From assembly GCA_022842325.1 (NCBI GenBank), contig JALHPU010000001.1, forward strand, positions 80,934 to 144,933: a stretch of DNA of 64,000 nucleotides, in the 5' to 3' direction. Shown here in pieces: positions 8,316-23,121 of the stretch (positions within the stretch are counted from its first letter, which is position 1; the number at the start of each line of letters is the position of its first letter). A model generated the notes under the pieces. The model was not told the origin of the DNA. It saw only the letters and a program-made list of their open reading frames with translations, and searched no databases. Origin of the DNA: Sulfuritalea sp. (GTDB lineage: Bacteria > Pseudomonadota > Gammaproteobacteria > Burkholderiales > Rhodocyclaceae). A program made the translations under genes and the position numbers.

Positions 8316-9503
8316 TCATGCGACGACGTTTGCGGCAGCTTCTTTGAGCAGTTCGCGGGCGATGATCAATTTCTGCACTTCGGTGGCGCCTTCATAGATG
8401 CGCAGCGCGCGAATGTCGCGGTAGAGGCGCTCGACCGGTACCTCGCTGACGACGCCCAGACCGCCGAATATCTGCACGGCGGAGTCGATCACCTGCTGCG
8501 CCGACTCGGTGGCAACCATCTTGGCCATCGCCGCCTCCTTGGTCACCGTCCGGCCCTGGTCGCGCAGCCAGGCCGCGCGATACACCAGCAGGGCCGCGGC
8601 GTCGATCGCGGCCGCCATGTCCGCCAGCCTGGCCTGGGTCAGCTGGAAATCGGCCAGGGTGTGGCCGAACATTTTGCGCGCCGTGGCCCGCTGTACGGCT
8701 TCGTCGAGCGCGCGGCGGGCGAAACCCAGTGCGGCGGCGGCCACCGAGGTGCGGAAGATGTCGAGCGTGCGCATCGCCACCTTGAAGCCTTCGCCCACCG
8801 CTCCCAGTCGCTGGCTGGCAAGAATCCGGCAGTGGCTGAAGCGCAGGCGCGCCAGCGGATGCGGCGCGATGACCTCGATGCGCTCGGCGATTTCCAGACC
8901 CGGCGTCGCCGCGTCGACAATGAAGGCGCTGATGCCGCGCGCCCCCGGCGCTTCGCCAGTCCGGGCGAACACCACGTAAAAATCCGCAATGCCGCCGTTG
9001 GAGATCCAGGTCTTTTCACCGTTGAGCACATAACTGTCGCCGTCCTCGTGCGCTGCACAGCGCATCGCACCGACGTCGGAGCCGGCCTCCGGCTCGGACA
9101 GCGCGAAGGCCGCGATGGCGGTTCCCGCGGCAACGCGCGGCAGGTAGCTGCGCTTTTGCGCCGCGCTGCCGTGCAGCGTGATGGCGCCGCTGCCCAGGCC
9201 CTGCATGGCGAACGCGAAGTCGGCCAGACCCGAGTGGCGCGCCAAGGTCTCGCGGATCAGGCAAATGGCGCGCGTGTCGATGGTCTCGGCGCTGCCGCCC
9301 CAGTCCTTGCCGCCGACGGCATAGCGAATCCAGTTCGCCGCGCCCAGCTTGCGCACCAGGCCGACACAGGCGTCGTCGGTTTCCTGGCCGCGCGCATGCG
9401 GCGCATCGTGAATGTTTTCTCGCGCCCAACGCTCAAGCTCGAGCGCCAGGGCCCGGTGGTGCGGTTCGAGGAAGGGCCAGTCGAGGTAGGAGGTATCGGC
9501 CAT
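8316..9503 (-). CDS. Acyl-CoA dehydrogenase (395 aa)
   Basis: A FAD-dependent acyl-CoA dehydrogenase of normal length. The FAD/substrate motifs [13 protein letters not shown] and EKTWISNGG are near 135-170. [19 protein letters not shown] is near 343, and [10 protein letters not shown] near 368-377 carries the expected catalytic Glu. The ATG at 9503 follows AAGGAG and lies 2 nt past the crotonase stop. Electrons would leave through EtfAB. It is the fourth gene of the operon and probably oxidises a CoA-bound ring or ring-derived intermediate; the exact substrate cannot be read from sequence. Confidence 0.9.
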   Translation of the reverse strand: MADTSYLDWPFLEPHHRALALELERWARENIHDAPHARGQETDDACVGLVRKLGAANWIRYAVGGKDWGGSAETIDTRAICLIRETLARHSGLADFAFAMQGLGSGAITLHGSAAQKRSYLPRVAAGTAIAAFALSEPEAGSDVGAMRCAAHEDGDSYVLNGEKTWISNGGIADFYVVFARTGEAPGARGISAFIVDAATPGLEIAERIEVIAPHPLARLRFSHCRILASQRLGAVGEGFKVAMRTLDIFRTSVAAAALGFARRALDEAVQRATARKMFGHTLADFQLTQARLADMAAAIDAAALLVYRAAWLRDQGRTVTKEAAMAKMVATESAQQVIDSAVQIFGGLGVVSEVPVERLYRDIRALRIYEGATEVQKLIIARELLKEAAANVVA

Positions 9504-9505
9504 GC

Positions 9506-10360
9506 TCAGTCTCCTTCGAACTCGGGCTTCTGCTTGGCGACGAAGGCATGGTAGGCGCGATGGAAATCGTTGGTCGCCATGCAGATGGCCTGGGCCTGGG
9601 CCTCGGCCTCGATCGCTTCGTCGACGCCCATGTTCCATTCCTGCTGTAGCATTTTCTTGGTCATGGCGTGGGCGAAGGTCGGGCCGGTGGCCAGGTCCTG
9701 CGCCAGCCGGGTCGCCTCGGCGAGCAAGGCCTCCGGGTCGCACAGGCGGTTGAAGAAACCCCAGCGCTCGCCTTCCTCGCCGCCCATGGCACGGCCGGTC
9801 ATCAGCAGCTCGCTGGCACGGCCCTGGCCGATCATGCGCGGCAGCATGGCGCAGGCGCCCATGTCGCAGCCGGCGAGACCGACGCGGGAAAACAGGAAAG
9901 CGGTCTTCGCGCGCGCCGTACCCAGGCGCAGGTCGGAACCCAGTGCCAGCAGTGCGCCGGCCCCGGCGCAAATGCCGTCGATGGCGGCGACGATCGGCTG
10001 CGGACAGGCGCGCATGGCCTTGATCACGTCGCCGGTCATGCGCGTGAAGGCGAGCAGGCCGGGCATATCGAGCTGGGTCAGCGGGCCGATGATGTCGTGC
10101 ACGTCGCCACCGGAGCAGAAGTTGCCGCCCTCGCCCGTCAGCACGACAGCCTTGACGTCGTCGGCATAGACCAGGTTGCGGAACAGGTCGCGCAGCTCGG
10201 CATAGGAATCGAAGGTCAAGGGATTCTTGCGCTCCGGCCGGTTGAGGCTGACTACCGCCACCGTGCCTTCGACGCGATAGCTGAAATGTCGCGCCTGGTA
10301 GGCCTGGAAGTGTTGGCGATTGCCGGGCAGTTCGTGCGGCTTGCCGGGGAGATGTTTCAT
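9506..10360 (-). CDS. Enoyl-CoA hydratase/isomerase family protein, atypical active site
   Basis: A 284-aa crotonase-fold protein. The oxyanion-hole region [15 protein letters not shown] is near 87-101 and the second oxyanion loop [12 protein letters not shown] near 135-146. In ordinary hydratases the latter reads GGGxELA with a catalytic Glu; here Leu is at that place. The second Glu (in PEVxLG) is also absent: the segment reads [17 protein letters not shown]. It is therefore probably not a simple hydratase, but could be a ring-opening hydrolase or isomerase, as other divergent crotonases are. The ATG at 10360 follows GAGGAA. Confidence 0.86.
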   Translation of the reverse strand: MKHLPGKPHELPGNRQHFQAYQARHFSYRVEGTVAVVSLNRPERKNPLTFDSYAELRDLFRNLVYADDVKAVVLTGEGGNFCSGGDVHDIIGPLTQLDMPGLLAFTRMTGDVIKAMRACPQPIVAAIDGICAGAGALLALGSDLRLGTARAKTAFLFSRVGLAGCDMGACAMLPRMIGQGRASELLMTGRAMGGEEGERWGFFNRLCDPEALLAEATRLAQDLATGPTFAHAMTKKMLQQEWNMGVDEAIEAEAQAQAICMATNDFHRAYHAFVAKQKPEFEGD

Positions 10361-10370
10361 CGGATGTTCC

Positions 10371-11153
10371 TCACATGACTTCGCCGCCCGCGACGGCGAT
10401 CGATTGTCCATTGATGCTGGCGGCACCTGCGCCGCACAGCCAGAGCACGCTGTCGGCGACTTCCTCTGGCGTGACCAGGCGCTGCATCGGATTGCCCTTC
10501 GCCAGCTCGCTGCGCGCCTGCGCTTCGTCGCGCCCGGTCTTGGCGACGATGTTCGCCACCGCCTTGCGCACGATGTCGGTTTCCGTGTAACCGGGGCAGA
10601 CGGCGTTGACCGTGATGCCCTTGCTCGCATATTCCAAAGCCAGCGCGCGGGTCAGGCCGACGACGCCGTGCTTGGCCGCGCAGTAGGCCGCGACATAGGC
10701 ATAGCCGACCAGCCCGGCGGTGCTGGCGATATTGACGATGCGGCCCCACGATCCGACGAGCATGTCGGCCAGCGCCGCCTGGGTGCAATGAAACACGCCG
10801 TGCAGATTGACGGCCAGCATGCGCTCGAAGAGTTCGGCATCGGTCTTCAGAAACGGCGCGCTTTCGGCCTGGCCGGCGTTGTTCACCAGGATCGCGATCG
10901 GACCGAAGGCCGCACGCGCTTGCGCCATGCCGCGCGCCACGGATTCGCTATCCGTGACATCCATGGCCACCGCCTGGCAGCGCCCGGACGCGGCATGCTG
11001 CCGCACCATGGCCTGCAGCGTCTGGCTGTCGCGTCCGGTCACGGTGACGCGATGACCCGCAGCGATCAGCGCGGCCGCGACGGCGGCGCCGATGCCGCGG
11101 CCGCCACCGGTCACCAGCGCATGTCGCGCGACGAAATTGTCGGCGGCGCTCAC
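10371..11153 (-). CDS. Short-chain dehydrogenase/reductase (SDR)
   Basis: A 260-aa classical SDR. The nucleotide motif TGGGRGIG is near 14-21, NNAG near 90, the catalytic Ser in NIASTAG near 138-144, and YCAAK near 152-156. The start is a GTG at 11151-11153 whose last two bases overlap the TGA of the upstream fused oxygenase (GTGA), so translation is coupled. It likely oxidises a hydroxyacyl-CoA or reduces a cyclic ketone in the aryl-CoA pathway. Its coenzyme and substrate are inferred only. Confidence 0.9.
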   Translation of the reverse strand: MSAADNFVARHALVTGGGRGIGAAVAAALIAAGHRVTVTGRDSQTLQAMVRQHAASGRCQAVAMDVTDSESVARGMAQARAAFGPIAILVNNAGQAESAPFLKTDAELFERMLAVNLHGVFHCTQAALADMLVGSWGRIVNIASTAGLVGYAYVAAYCAAKHGVVGLTRALALEYASKGITVNAVCPGYTETDIVRKAVANIVAKTGRDEAQARSELAKGNPMQRLVTPEEVADSVLWLCGAGAASINGQSIAVAGGEVM

Positions 11154-13453
11154 GCCACCAGCGCGAGCTGCGCCGCGCGCTCCAGATTGCGTTCGAGCTG
11201 GACCTTGCCGCCCTGATAAGGCTTGGGCCAGAACACGTCCCTGACGCCCTGCTCGGCCGCGGCATGCAGCGTCCAGGCCGGATCGGCCAGGTGCGGACGG
11301 GCCAGCGCGCAGAGGTCGGCGCGGCCGGCGGCGATGATGGTGTTGACGTGGTCGGCCTCGAAGATGTTGCCGACGGCGATGGTCGGCACATCGAGCTCGT
11401 TGCGGATCTGGTCGGAGAATGGCACCTGGAACATGCGGCCGTAGACCGGTGCTTCTTCCTTGCTGACCTGACCCGACGAGACATGGATGATGTCGGCGCC
11501 GGCGGCCTTGAAGAGTTTGGCGACCTCGACCGAGTCGTCGGGCGTGATTCCCCCGGGCACCCAGTCGTGGGCGGAAATGCGCACCGACATCGGTTTCTCC
11601 GCCGGCCAGACCTCGCGCATGGCCTGGAACACCTCCAGCGGATAGCGGCAACGGTTTTCCAGGCTGCCGCCGTATTGATCCGAGCGCTGATTGGTCAGCG
11701 GCGAGATGAAGGACGACATCAGGTAGCCGTGCGCGGCGTGGAACTCGACCATGTCAAAGTCGGCGCTGGCGGCACGGCGCGTGGCGGCGACGAACTCGGC
11801 CTTGACCCGGTCCATGTCGGCACGCGTCATCTCGCGCGGGATTTGCGAGACGCCGGCCACGTAAGGCAGCGGCGAGGGCGCGATCAGTGGCCAGTTGCCC
11901 GCGTCGAGCGGCTGGTCGATGCCGTCCCAGGCCAGCTTGGTCGAGCCCTTGCGCCCGGCGTGGCCAATCTGCATCGCCATCTTTGCCTGGCTGTTGGCAT
12001 GGACGAAATCGACGATGCGCTTCCAGGCCGCGGTTTGCGCGTCGTTCCAGATGCCGGCACAGCCCGGCGTGATGCGCGCATCGGCGGCGACGCAGCTCAT
12101 TTCGGTGATCACCAGCGCCGCACCGCCCAGGCCGCGCGCCGTGTAATGCTGGAAATGGAAATCGCCGGGCATGCCGTCGGTCGCCGAGTAGGTACACATC
12201 GGCGACACCACGACGCGGTTGGCGAGCGTCATGTTGCGCAGCCGGAACGGGGTGAACATCGGCGGCACCGGCGTCGCGCCGGGCGGGGTCGCGACGCCGC
12301 AGCGCGCGGCGAACCAGCGGTCGAAGTCCTCCATGTAGCCCGGGTCGCGCAGCTTCTGGTTGGCGTGGCCGACACGCTGGCTGCCGGTCAGTACCGCAAA
12401 GGCGAACTGTTCCGGCTCCATGTCGACGTAGCGATCGACCTGCTCGAACCAGGTCATGCGGTTGCGCGCCGCGCTTTGCAGCTTGAGCGCCTCGATTTCG
12501 CGCTCCGACTGGTAGCGCGCCAGGCGCGTCGGCACGTCGCCGTCGCTGCTGTTGAGCACATTGACCAGCGCACGGGCGTCCTCCATCGCCAGCTTGGTGC
12601 CGGAGCCGATGGTGAAATGCGCGGTGTGCGCCGCATCGCCGAGCAGCACGATGTTGTCCTTGAACCAGCGCTCGCAGAGCACTCGATTGAACTTCAGCCA
12701 GACCGCCGAGCCGCGCAGATGGCGGGCGTTCGAAATCAGCTTGGCGCCGTTCAGCATGTCGGCGAACAATTCCTCGCAGAAGGCGATCGACTGGTCCGGA
12801 TCCATCTTGTCGATGCCGGCCTTGAGCCAGGTTTCCTCCGGCGTCTCGACGATGAAGGTGGCCCACTCCTCGTTGAACTGGTAGGCGTGCAGATTGAACC
12901 AGCCCCATTGCGTTTCCTTGAAGCCGAAGGTGAAGGCATCGAGCTTCTTCTTGGTGCCGAGCCAGATGAAGCGGCACTTGCGCACATCGATGCGCGGATT
13001 GAAATGGCTCTCGTACTTGCTGCGCGTGGTGGAATTGACGCCATCGGCACCAATCACCAGGTCGTATTCGCGCGAGTAGTCGTCCGGATCGCGGAATTCG
13101 GTCTCGAACTTGAGCTGGACGCCGAGCTCCCTGGCGCGCGCCTGGAAGATCTGCAGCAGCTTGAGGCGGCCAATGCCGCAGAAGCCATGGCCGCCGGACA
13201 CGATGCGACGACCCTTGAAGAAGACGTCGACATCGTCCCAGTGATGGAAATTGCGCTCGATCTCGGCCACGACCACGGGGTCGTCCTGGCGAAAGCCGTC
13301 CATGGTCTTGTCGGAAAACACGATGCCCCAGCCGAAGGTGCTGTCGGCCTGATTGCGTTCGATGACCGTGATGTCGCTGGCCGGATTGGCCTGTTTCATC
13401 AGGATCGAGAAATACAGGCCGGCGGGGCCACCGCCCAGACACACGATGCGCAT
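11150..13453 (-). CDS. Fused FAD monooxygenase / Old Yellow Enzyme-type reductase (2-aminobenzoyl-CoA monooxygenase/reductase or salicylyl-CoA 5-hydroxylase-like)
   Basis: A 767-aa two-domain flavoenzyme. The N-terminal half (about 1-385) is a salicylate-hydroxylase-type monooxygenase with [10 protein letters not shown] (FAD, 5-14), VIGADGVNS near 145 and the [25 protein letters not shown] motif near 275. The C-terminal half (about 395-767) is YqjM-like Old Yellow Enzyme: [20 protein letters not shown], and [19 protein letters not shown] with the His pair. This fusion is known from 2-aminobenzoyl-CoA monooxygenase/reductase of Azoarcus evansii, which hydroxylates and then reduces the ring of the CoA thioester. 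Database annotation often calls it salicylyl-CoA 5-hydroxylase. The ATG at 13453 has AAGGAG 8 nt upstream. Confidence 0.9.
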   Translation of the reverse strand: MRIVCLGGGPAGLYFSILMKQANPASDITVIERNQADSTFGWGIVFSDKTMDGFRQDDPVVVAEIERNFHHWDDVDVFFKGRRIVSGGHGFCGIGRLKLLQIFQARARELGVQLKFETEFRDPDDYSREYDLVIGADGVNSTTRSKYESHFNPRIDVRKCRFIWLGTKKKLDAFTFGFKETQWGWFNLHAYQFNEEWATFIVETPEETWLKAGIDKMDPDQSIAFCEELFADMLNGAKLISNARHLRGSAVWLKFNRVLCERWFKDNIVLLGDAAHTAHFTIGSGTKLAMEDARALVNVLNSSDGDVPTRLARYQSEREIEALKLQSAARNRMTWFEQVDRYVDMEPEQFAFAVLTGSQRVGHANQKLRDPGYMEDFDRWFAARCGVATPPGATPVPPMFTPFRLRNMTLANRVVVSPMCTYSATDGMPGDFHFQHYTARGLGGAALVITEMSCVAADARITPGCAGIWNDAQTAAWKRIVDFVHANSQAKMAMQIGHAGRKGSTKLAWDGIDQPLDAGNWPLIAPSPLPYVAGVSQIPREMTRADMDRVKAEFVAATRRAASADFDMVEFHAAHGYLMSSFISPLTNQRSDQYGGSLENRCRYPLEVFQAMREVWPAEKPMSVRISAHDWVPGGITPDDSVEVAKLFKAAGADIIHVSSGQVSKEEAPVYGRMFQVPFSDQIRNELDVPTIAVGNIFEADHVNTIIAAGRADLCALARPHLADPAWTLHAAAEQGVRDVFWPKPYQGGKVQLERNLERAAQLALVA

Positions 13454-13493
13454 TGCAATCTCCTTGTTTGACGACATTACCTGCATTTGTTTT

Positions 13494-13523
13494 ATTTTAG
13501 GTCTAAAGGATTTTTTCTGTCAA
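13494..13523 (-). promoter_or_regulatory. Sigma70-type promoter of the aryl-CoA operon
   Basis: On the minus strand TTGACA (13518-13523) and TAAAAT (13494-13499) are separated by 18 bp. They lie 41 nt upstream of the fused oxygenase ATG. The -35 is a consensus match and the -10 differs at one position. No regulator gene is adjacent, as the other side is rfbB. Confidence 0.7.
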
Positions 13524-13651
13524 GCGCTAGCGCAATGGCTGCTGCGACACGGCTCGCGCGACAGTCTCCGGCAGCGAATTTCGATCGAATACAATAGCGC
13601 CTCAGCGTTTTCCCCTCTGCCTGCATCTTCCTGCGCCAGTTCCGAACATAA

Positions 13652-14719
13652 ATGAAAACCATCCTTGTTACCGGCGGCGCCGGCTTCATCGGCTCGGCGC
13701 TGGTGCGCCTGCTGATCGCCGAAAGCGATTACCGCGTAATCAATATCGACAAGCTGACCTATGCCGGCAATCTCGAATCCCTGGCCGATCTGGCGGACCA
13801 CCCGCGCCATGTCTTCAGCCGCACCGACATCTGCGACCGCGCCGCGCTGGACAGCCTGTTCGTCGATTATCACCCCTGCGGCGTGATCCACCTGGCCGCC
13901 GAGTCGCATGTCGACCGCTCGATCCACGGTCCCGGCGACTTCATCGCGACCAACATCCACGGTACCTACACCCTGCTCGAAGCCGCGCGCGCCTACTGGT
14001 CGGTGCTGGAGCCGGAGGCCAAGACCGGCTTCCGTTTCCATCACGTCTCGACCGACGAGGTCTTCGGCTCGCTGGGCGAGGCCGGCCTGTTCGTCGAATC
14101 CAGTCCCTACCAGCCGAACTCGCCCTACTCGGCGTCGAAAGCCGCCTCCGACCACCTGGTGCGCGCCTGGCACCACACCTATGGCATGGCGACGGTGATC
14201 ACCAACTGCTCGAACAACTACGGCCCCTGCCAGTTTCCCGAAAAACTGATCCCGCTGATGATCCACAACGCGGTATCGGACAAGCCCCTGCCGATCTACG
14301 GCAAGGGCGACAACGTGCGCGACTGGCTTTACGTCGATGACCACGCCCGCGCGCTGCGCCTGGTGTTCGAACGCGGCCTGCCCGGCGAGACCTACAACAT
14401 CGGCGGCCAAAACGAGAAGACCAACCTCGAGGTGGTCGACACTCTGTGCGCCCTGCTCGACGAACTCAAGCCCCGCGCCGACGGCAAAAGCTACCGCGAA
14501 CAGAAGATATCGGTGGCCGATCGTCCCGGCCACGACAAGCGCTACGCCATCGACGCGACGAAGATCGAGCGCGAACTGGGCTGGGCGCCGCGCGAGACCT
14601 TCGAAACCGGCATGCGCAAGACCGTGCAGTGGTACCTGGACCACGCGGACTGGGTCGCGCACGTCGTCTCCGGCGAATACCGGCAGTGGATGGAGCGCAA
14701 CTACGGAGACCGCACATGA
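13652..14719 (+). CDS. rfbB: dTDP-glucose 4,6-dehydratase
   Basis: A 355-aa extended SDR that converts dTDP-glucose to dTDP-4-keto-6-deoxyglucose, step 2 of dTDP-L-rhamnose synthesis. The NAD motif TGGAGFIGS is at 7-15, the catalytic region [11 protein letters not shown] near 131-141, and the YSASK active-site pair near 160. The length is typical. It is the first gene of rfbBACD, with ATGA overlaps to the next gene. A TACAAT at 13590-13595 could be its -10, but no good -35 accompanies it. Confidence 0.97.
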   Translation: MKTILVTGGAGFIGSALVRLLIAESDYRVINIDKLTYAGNLESLADLADHPRHVFSRTDICDRAALDSLFVDYHPCGVIHLAAESHVDRSIHGPGDFIATNIHGTYTLLEAARAYWSVLEPEAKTGFRFHHVSTDEVFGSLGEAGLFVESSPYQPNSPYSASKAASDHLVRAWHHTYGMATVITNCSNNYGPCQFPEKLIPLMIHNAVSDKPLPIYGKGDNVRDWLYVDDHARALRLVFERGLPGETYNIGGQNEKTNLEVVDTLCALLDELKPRADGKSYREQKISVADRPGHDKRYAIDATKIERELGWAPRETFETGMRKTVQWYLDHADWVAHVVSGEYRQWMERNYGDRT

Positions 14720-15615
14720 CCAACACCCGCGGCATCATCCTCGCCGGCGGCTCCGGCACCCGGCTGCATCCGGTGACGCTGGCCGTGTCCAAGCAGCTCT
14801 TGCCGATCTACGACAAGCCGATGATCTACTACCCGCTGACCACGCTGATGCTGGCCGGCATTCGCGAGATCCTGCTGATCTCGACCCCGCTCGACACGCC
14901 GCGCTTCGAACAGCTGCTGGGCGACGGCGCGCAATGGGGCATCAGCATCAAGTACGCGGTGCAGCCCAGCCCGGACGGACTGGCGCAGGCCTTCATCATC
15001 GGCCGCGATTTCGTCGGCGACCACCCGTCGGCGCTGGTGCTGGGCGACAACCTGTTCTACGGCCACGACTTTGCGACGCAACTGCAGGGTGCTGCCGGGG
15101 ATGGCACAGGAGTCGGCGCCGGCGCCACGGTGTTCGCCTATGCGGTGAGCGATCCGGAACGCTACGGCGTGGTCGAGTTCGATGCGACGGGCCGTGCCAT
15201 CAGCATCGAGGAAAAGCCGAAGGCGCCGAAGTCGCGCTATGCCGTGACCGGGCTGTACTTTTACGACAACCAGGTCTGCGACATCGCGGCCAAGCTGAAA
15301 CCGTCGCCACGCGGCGAACTGGAGATCACCGACCTCAACCGCATCTATCTCGAAAAGGGCCAGCTCAAGGTCGAGATCATGGGCCGCGGCATGGCCTGGC
15401 TCGACACCGGCACCCACGAATCGCTGCTCGAAGCCGGCCAATTCATCGAGGTCATCGAGAAGCGCCAGGGCCTCAAGGTCGCCTGCCCCGAGGAAGTGGC
15501 CTGGCGGCAGAAATGGATCAGCGATGCGCAACTGGCAAAACTGGCCGAGCCGCTGGCCAAGAGCCAGTATGGCCAGTACCTGCAGAATCTGCTGCAGCAC
15601 GGGGTACAAGGATGA
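14716..15615 (+). CDS. rfbA: Glucose-1-phosphate thymidylyltransferase
   Basis: A 299-aa nucleotidyltransferase making dTDP-glucose from glucose-1-phosphate and dTTP, step 1 of the pathway. It begins [19 protein letters not shown] with the conserved GGxGTRL motif. [17 protein letters not shown] and [10 protein letters not shown] follow, then [20 protein letters not shown]. The ATG at 14716 overlaps the rfbB stop by 4 nt (ATGA). The frame is open further upstream inside rfbB, but the conserved N-terminus fixes this start. Confidence 0.97.
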   Translation: MTNTRGIILAGGSGTRLHPVTLAVSKQLLPIYDKPMIYYPLTTLMLAGIREILLISTPLDTPRFEQLLGDGAQWGISIKYAVQPSPDGLAQAFIIGRDFVGDHPSALVLGDNLFYGHDFATQLQGAAGDGTGVGAGATVFAYAVSDPERYGVVEFDATGRAISIEEKPKAPKSRYAVTGLYFYDNQVCDIAAKLKPSPRGELEITDLNRIYLEKGQLKVEIMGRGMAWLDTGTHESLLEAGQFIEVIEKRQGLKVACPEEVAWRQKWISDAQLAKLAEPLAKSQYGQYLQNLLQHGVQG

Positions 15616-16154
15616 AAATCATTCCCACCTCGATCCCGGAAGTCGTGCTGCTGGAGCCGAAGGTGTTCGGCGACGATCGCGGCTTCTTCTTCGAGAGCTG
15701 GAACAAGCGGACCTTTGCCGAACTCGGCATCCCGGCCGACTTCGTGCAGGACAACCACTCCAAGTCGCAGAAGAACGTGCTGCGCGGCCTGCACTACCAG
15801 ATCGAAAACGCCCAGGGCAAACTGGTCCGCGTCACCGCCGGTGCCGTGTATGACGTAGCGGTCGACCTGCGCCGTTCTTCGCCGAGCTTCGGGCAGTGGG
15901 TCGGCTTCACGCTCTGCGCCGAAGACAAACGCATGGCCTGGATCCCGCCCGGCTTCGCCCACGGCTTCTGTGTCACGTCCGACTCCGCCGAGTTCCTCTA
16001 CAAGACCACCGACTACTACAGCCCGGCGCACGAGCGCACGCTGCTGTGGAACGATCCGCAACTGGCGATACCCTGGCCGCTGGCCGGCGAGCCGCTGCTG
16101 GCCGCCAAGGACAAGGCCGGCACGCCACTGGCCGAGGCCGAAACCTTCGCATGA
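15612..16154 (+). CDS. rfbC: dTDP-4-dehydrorhamnose 3,5-epimerase
   Basis: A 180-aa cupin-fold epimerase, step 3 of dTDP-L-rhamnose synthesis. Conserved are [30 protein letters not shown] (with the catalytic His in the LRGLHYQ motif near residue 62) and [12 protein letters not shown] near 117. The ATG at 15612 overlaps the rfbA stop by 4 nt and its own stop overlaps rfbD in the same way. Confidence 0.97.
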   Translation: MKIIPTSIPEVVLLEPKVFGDDRGFFFESWNKRTFAELGIPADFVQDNHSKSQKNVLRGLHYQIENAQGKLVRVTAGAVYDVAVDLRRSSPSFGQWVGFTLCAEDKRMAWIPPGFAHGFCVTSDSAEFLYKTTDYYSPAHERTLLWNDPQLAIPWPLAGEPLLAAKDKAGTPLAEAETFA

Positions 16155-17017
16155 AGATCCTGCTCACAGGCGCTGCCGGACAACTCGGCCGCGAGCTCAA
16201 GCGTTCGCTGGCCAGCCTCGGCGAAGTGGTCGCCTGCGACCGCCGCCAACTCGATCTGGCCCGGCCCGATGCCCTGCGTACGGCGGTGCGCACGTCGGCG
16301 CCCACGGTTATCGTCAACGCCGCCGCCTACACTGCGGTGGACAAGGCGGAAACCGAGCCGGCCGTGGCCGACGCGATCAACGCCTTGGCCCCCGCCATCC
16401 TCGCCGAAGAAGCGCAGCGCTTGGGCGCGCTGCTGATCCACTATTCGAGCGACTACGTCTTCGACGGCAGCAAGGCCACGCCCTACACCGAGATCGACGT
16501 TCCCGCACCGCTGTCCGCCTACGGTCGCAGCAAGCTGGCTGGTGAGCGGGCGATCGCCGCCTCGGGCGCCCGCCACCTGATTTTTCGCACCAGCTGGGTC
16601 TACGGCCTGCATGGCGCCAATTTCATGAAAACCATGCTGCGTCTGGGCAGAGAACGCGACGAATTGCGGGTGGTCGGCGATCAGGTCGGTGCCCCGACCT
16701 GGACCCGCCACCTTGCCGACGTCACGGCCCTGATCCTGGCCCGCCGCGATCTGCCCAATGGCCTGTATCACCTCGCCGCCGCGGGCGAAACCAGCTGGCA
16801 TGGCTATGCCGAGGCAATCTTTGCCGAGGCGCTGCGCGTCGGCTTGCTCGAGAAATCGCCGGTGGTGCACCGTATCGCCAGCGCCGACTATCCTTTGCCG
16901 GCCCCGCGCCCGGCCAACTCCCGGCTGGACTGCGCGCGCTTCCAACACGACTTCGATCTGGCCCTGCCCGACTGGCGCACGGGACTGATCGACTGCCTCG
17001 CCGACTCACGCTTCTAA
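16151..17017 (+). CDS. rfbD: dTDP-4-dehydrorhamnose reductase
   Basis: A 288-aa SDR-type reductase that completes dTDP-L-rhamnose using NAD(P)H. The nucleotide motif GAAGQLGREL is at 7-16, VNAAAYTAVDKAE near 56, HYSSDYVFDG near 97-106, and the catalytic YGRSK near 121. It starts with an ATGA overlap on rfbC. It ends 14 nt before parE, so parE may be read from the same transcript, although it is unrelated in function. Confidence 0.96.
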   Translation: MKILLTGAAGQLGRELKRSLASLGEVVACDRRQLDLARPDALRTAVRTSAPTVIVNAAAYTAVDKAETEPAVADAINALAPAILAEEAQRLGALLIHYSSDYVFDGSKATPYTEIDVPAPLSAYGRSKLAGERAIAASGARHLIFRTSWVYGLHGANFMKTMLRLGRERDELRVVGDQVGAPTWTRHLADVTALILARRDLPNGLYHLAAAGETSWHGYAEAIFAEALRVGLLEKSPVVHRIASADYPLPAPRPANSRLDCARFQHDFDLALPDWRTGLIDCLADSRF

Positions 17018-17031
17018 AAATAATACGAACC

Positions 17032-19008
<1,977 letters not shown>

Positions 19009-19029
19009 GACGCTGCTGCGCCGTAAATC

Positions 19030-21417
<2,388 letters not shown>

Positions 21418-21495
21418 TGCTAGAATCTTCAAGAAATTGGCTTGCCGGTATCCTCTTGTATTTCTCGCGAATGGTTGCGGTACTCGGAGAATAAA

Positions 21496-21633
21496 ATGCT
21501 TTTCATCGTTTACTACATCGTCGCCATTGTCGTACTGGTCATGCATTTCACTGGAATGCTGGCGCGCTACAACCTCGAGTGGCTGATCCTGGTACTCGCC
21601 GTGACGGTGTTTCCGGCGGTCATCTACCTGTAG
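21496..21633 (+). CDS. Small membrane protein, 45 aa, function unknown
   Basis: The protein has two hydrophobic segments (about residues 2-20 and 28-44) separated by a short basic/polar turn (MLARYNLEW). GGAG at 21487-21490 precedes the ATG at 21496 at good spacing, and a promoter-like sequence lies upstream. A longer frame from 21442 exists but has no ribosome site. I do not recognise the family. The spacing after parC and the clean hydrophobic pattern argue for a real gene. Confidence 0.6.
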   Translation: MLFIVYYIVAIVVLVMHFTGMLARYNLEWLILVLAVTVFPAVIYL

Positions 21634-21696
21634 CATCTGTAGCATGAGCGCCGTATTGCCGGCGCCGACTGTTGAACAAGCGGCGCCGCGCTCGTT

Positions 21697-23121
21697 CTAG
21701 CAGTGGCGAACGATGATGTCCTTGACCTGAGCCACGGCCGCGTCGACCACCTCGACTCTCTGCGGCAGATTTTCGATTCCTTCCAGTTCCGCCGGCCGCG
21801 CCGGATCGCGACCGAGCGCCTCCCGTATCGTCTCGGCGAACTTCACCGGTTGCGCCGTTTCCAGCACGATCATCGGCAGCCCCGCGACACGATGCTCCCG
21901 CGCCACTTTGACGCCGTCGGCGGTGTGCGTGTCGATCATCTGCCCGTAGCGCTGCCAGACGTCGCGTATCGTCGCCAGGCGATCGGCATGTGAACTGCAA
22001 CCGGAAACGATGCCATAGTCCGGCAGGCGCGCAGCAAACGGACCGCCGGCCAGGCTGAAACTGCCGCCGGCATCGACCTCGCGCCACAACTGGCGCACGA
22101 TCGTAGCGTCGCGCCCGACCAGATCGAAAACGAAACGTTCGAAATTCGAGGCCTTGGAAATATCCATCGACGGACTCGACGTGACATGGGTCTCGGCAGT
22201 CGCCCGCGGCCGATAGACACCGGTGCGGAAAAACTCGTCGAGCACGTCATTCTCGTTGGTCGCCAGCACCAGGCGCTCGATCGGCAGGCCCATCATGCGT
22301 GCGATGTGGCCGGCGCAGATGTTGCCGAAGTTGCCGGACGGCACGCAGAAGGCCACCTTTTCGTCGCTCGACCGGGTAGCTTCGAAATAGCCCTTGAAGT
22401 AATACACGATCTGCGCCGCAACGCGTCCCCAGTTGATCGAATTCACCGCGCCGATCTTGAACTTCGCCTTGAACCCGGCGTCGTTGGACACCGCCTTGAC
22501 GATGTCCTGGGCGTCGTCGAACATGCCGCGCACGGCGATATTGAAAATATTCTCGTCCTGCAGCGAATACATCTGGGCGCGCTGGAAGGCGCTCATCTTG
22601 CCTTCCGGCGAGAGCATGAAGACACGCACGTTGTGCTTGCCGCGCATGGCGTATTCCGCGGCCGAGCCGGTATCGCCCGAGGTCGCGCCAAGGATGTTGA
22701 TGGTTTCACCGCGCTTTTCGAGCACGTACTCGAACAGGTTGCCGAGCAGCTGCATGGCCATGTCCTTGAAGGCCAGCGTCGGCCCGTTGGACAGTTCCAG
22801 CAGATGAAAGCCCGGTTCCAGCATGGTCAGCGGCACGATGTCGGCGGCATCGCGGCCGGGACGACACCAGCGATAGGTCTGCGCCGTATAGGTCTTGTCG
22901 CAGATGACCCTGAGGTCGGCCGGCGGAATGTCGGTGATGAACAGGCTCAGGATGCGGAAAGCGAGTTCCGCATAGGAAAGACCGCGCCATTCGTCGAGCC
23001 GGTCGGCCACCTGCGGATAGCTTTCCGGCAGATACAGCCCGCCGTCCGGCGCCAGGCCGCCGAGCAGGATATCGCAGAACTCCTGCGGCTCTGCGCCGCC
23101 ACGCGTGGAAACGTAGTTCAA
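21697..23121 (-). CDS. thrC: Threonine synthase
   Basis: A 474-aa PLP enzyme converting O-phosphohomoserine to threonine. The N-terminus MNYVSTRGGAEPQEFCDILLGGLAPDGGLYLPE is split here only by length. The PLP lysine lies in PTLAFKDMAMQ near residue 115, and GATSGDTGSAAEYAM near 150. This is the long (about 470-480 aa) proteobacterial/fungal-type form. It overlaps hom by 4 nt, so the two are translated together. Confidence 0.96.
   Translation of the reverse strand: MNYVSTRGGAEPQEFCDILLGGLAPDGGLYLPESYPQVADRLDEWRGLSYAELAFRILSLFITDIPPADLRVICDKTYTAQTYRWCRPGRDAADIVPLTMLEPGFHLLELSNGPTLAFKDMAMQLLGNLFEYVLEKRGETINILGATSGDTGSAAEYAMRGKHNVRVFMLSPEGKMSAFQRAQMYSLQDENIFNIAVRGMFDDAQDIVKAVSNDAGFKAKFKIGAVNSINWGRVAAQIVYYFKGYFEATRSSDEKVAFCVPSGNFGNICAGHIARMMGLPIERLVLATNENDVLDEFFRTGVYRPRATAETHVTSSPSMDISKASNFERFVFDLVGRDATIVRQLWREVDAGGSFSLAGGPFAARLPDYGIVSGCSSHADRLATIRDVWQRYGQMIDTHTADGVKVAREHRVAGLPMIVLETAQPVKFAETIREALGRDPARPAELEGIENLPQRVEVVDAAVAQVKDIIVRHC

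Noticed and set aside
8316..9971. Longer acyl-CoA dehydrogenase (551 aa)
   Set aside because: The first 156 residues are an out-of-frame reading of the crotonase. A clear AAGGAG and ATG at 9503 give the normal length.
11264..13471. Very long open frame (735 codons) on the plus strand opposite the fused oxygenase
   Set aside because: It is a by-product of third-position GC in the real minus-strand gene. Its translation is Arg/His/Gly-rich, has no domain, and no ribosome site is present. The same holds for long antisense frames at 3477-4613, 22186-23301, 23220-25802, 53738-54796 and 56856-58946.
17018..17031. Separate promoter for parE after rfbD
   Set aside because: The gap is only 14 nt and holds no hexamers. 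Any parE promoter would have to be inside rfbD, where I saw none convincing.
21634..21696. GGCGCCG/CGGCGCC hairpin as a terminator between the 45-aa gene and thrC
   Set aside because: The loop is 13 nt and no T tract follows on either strand.
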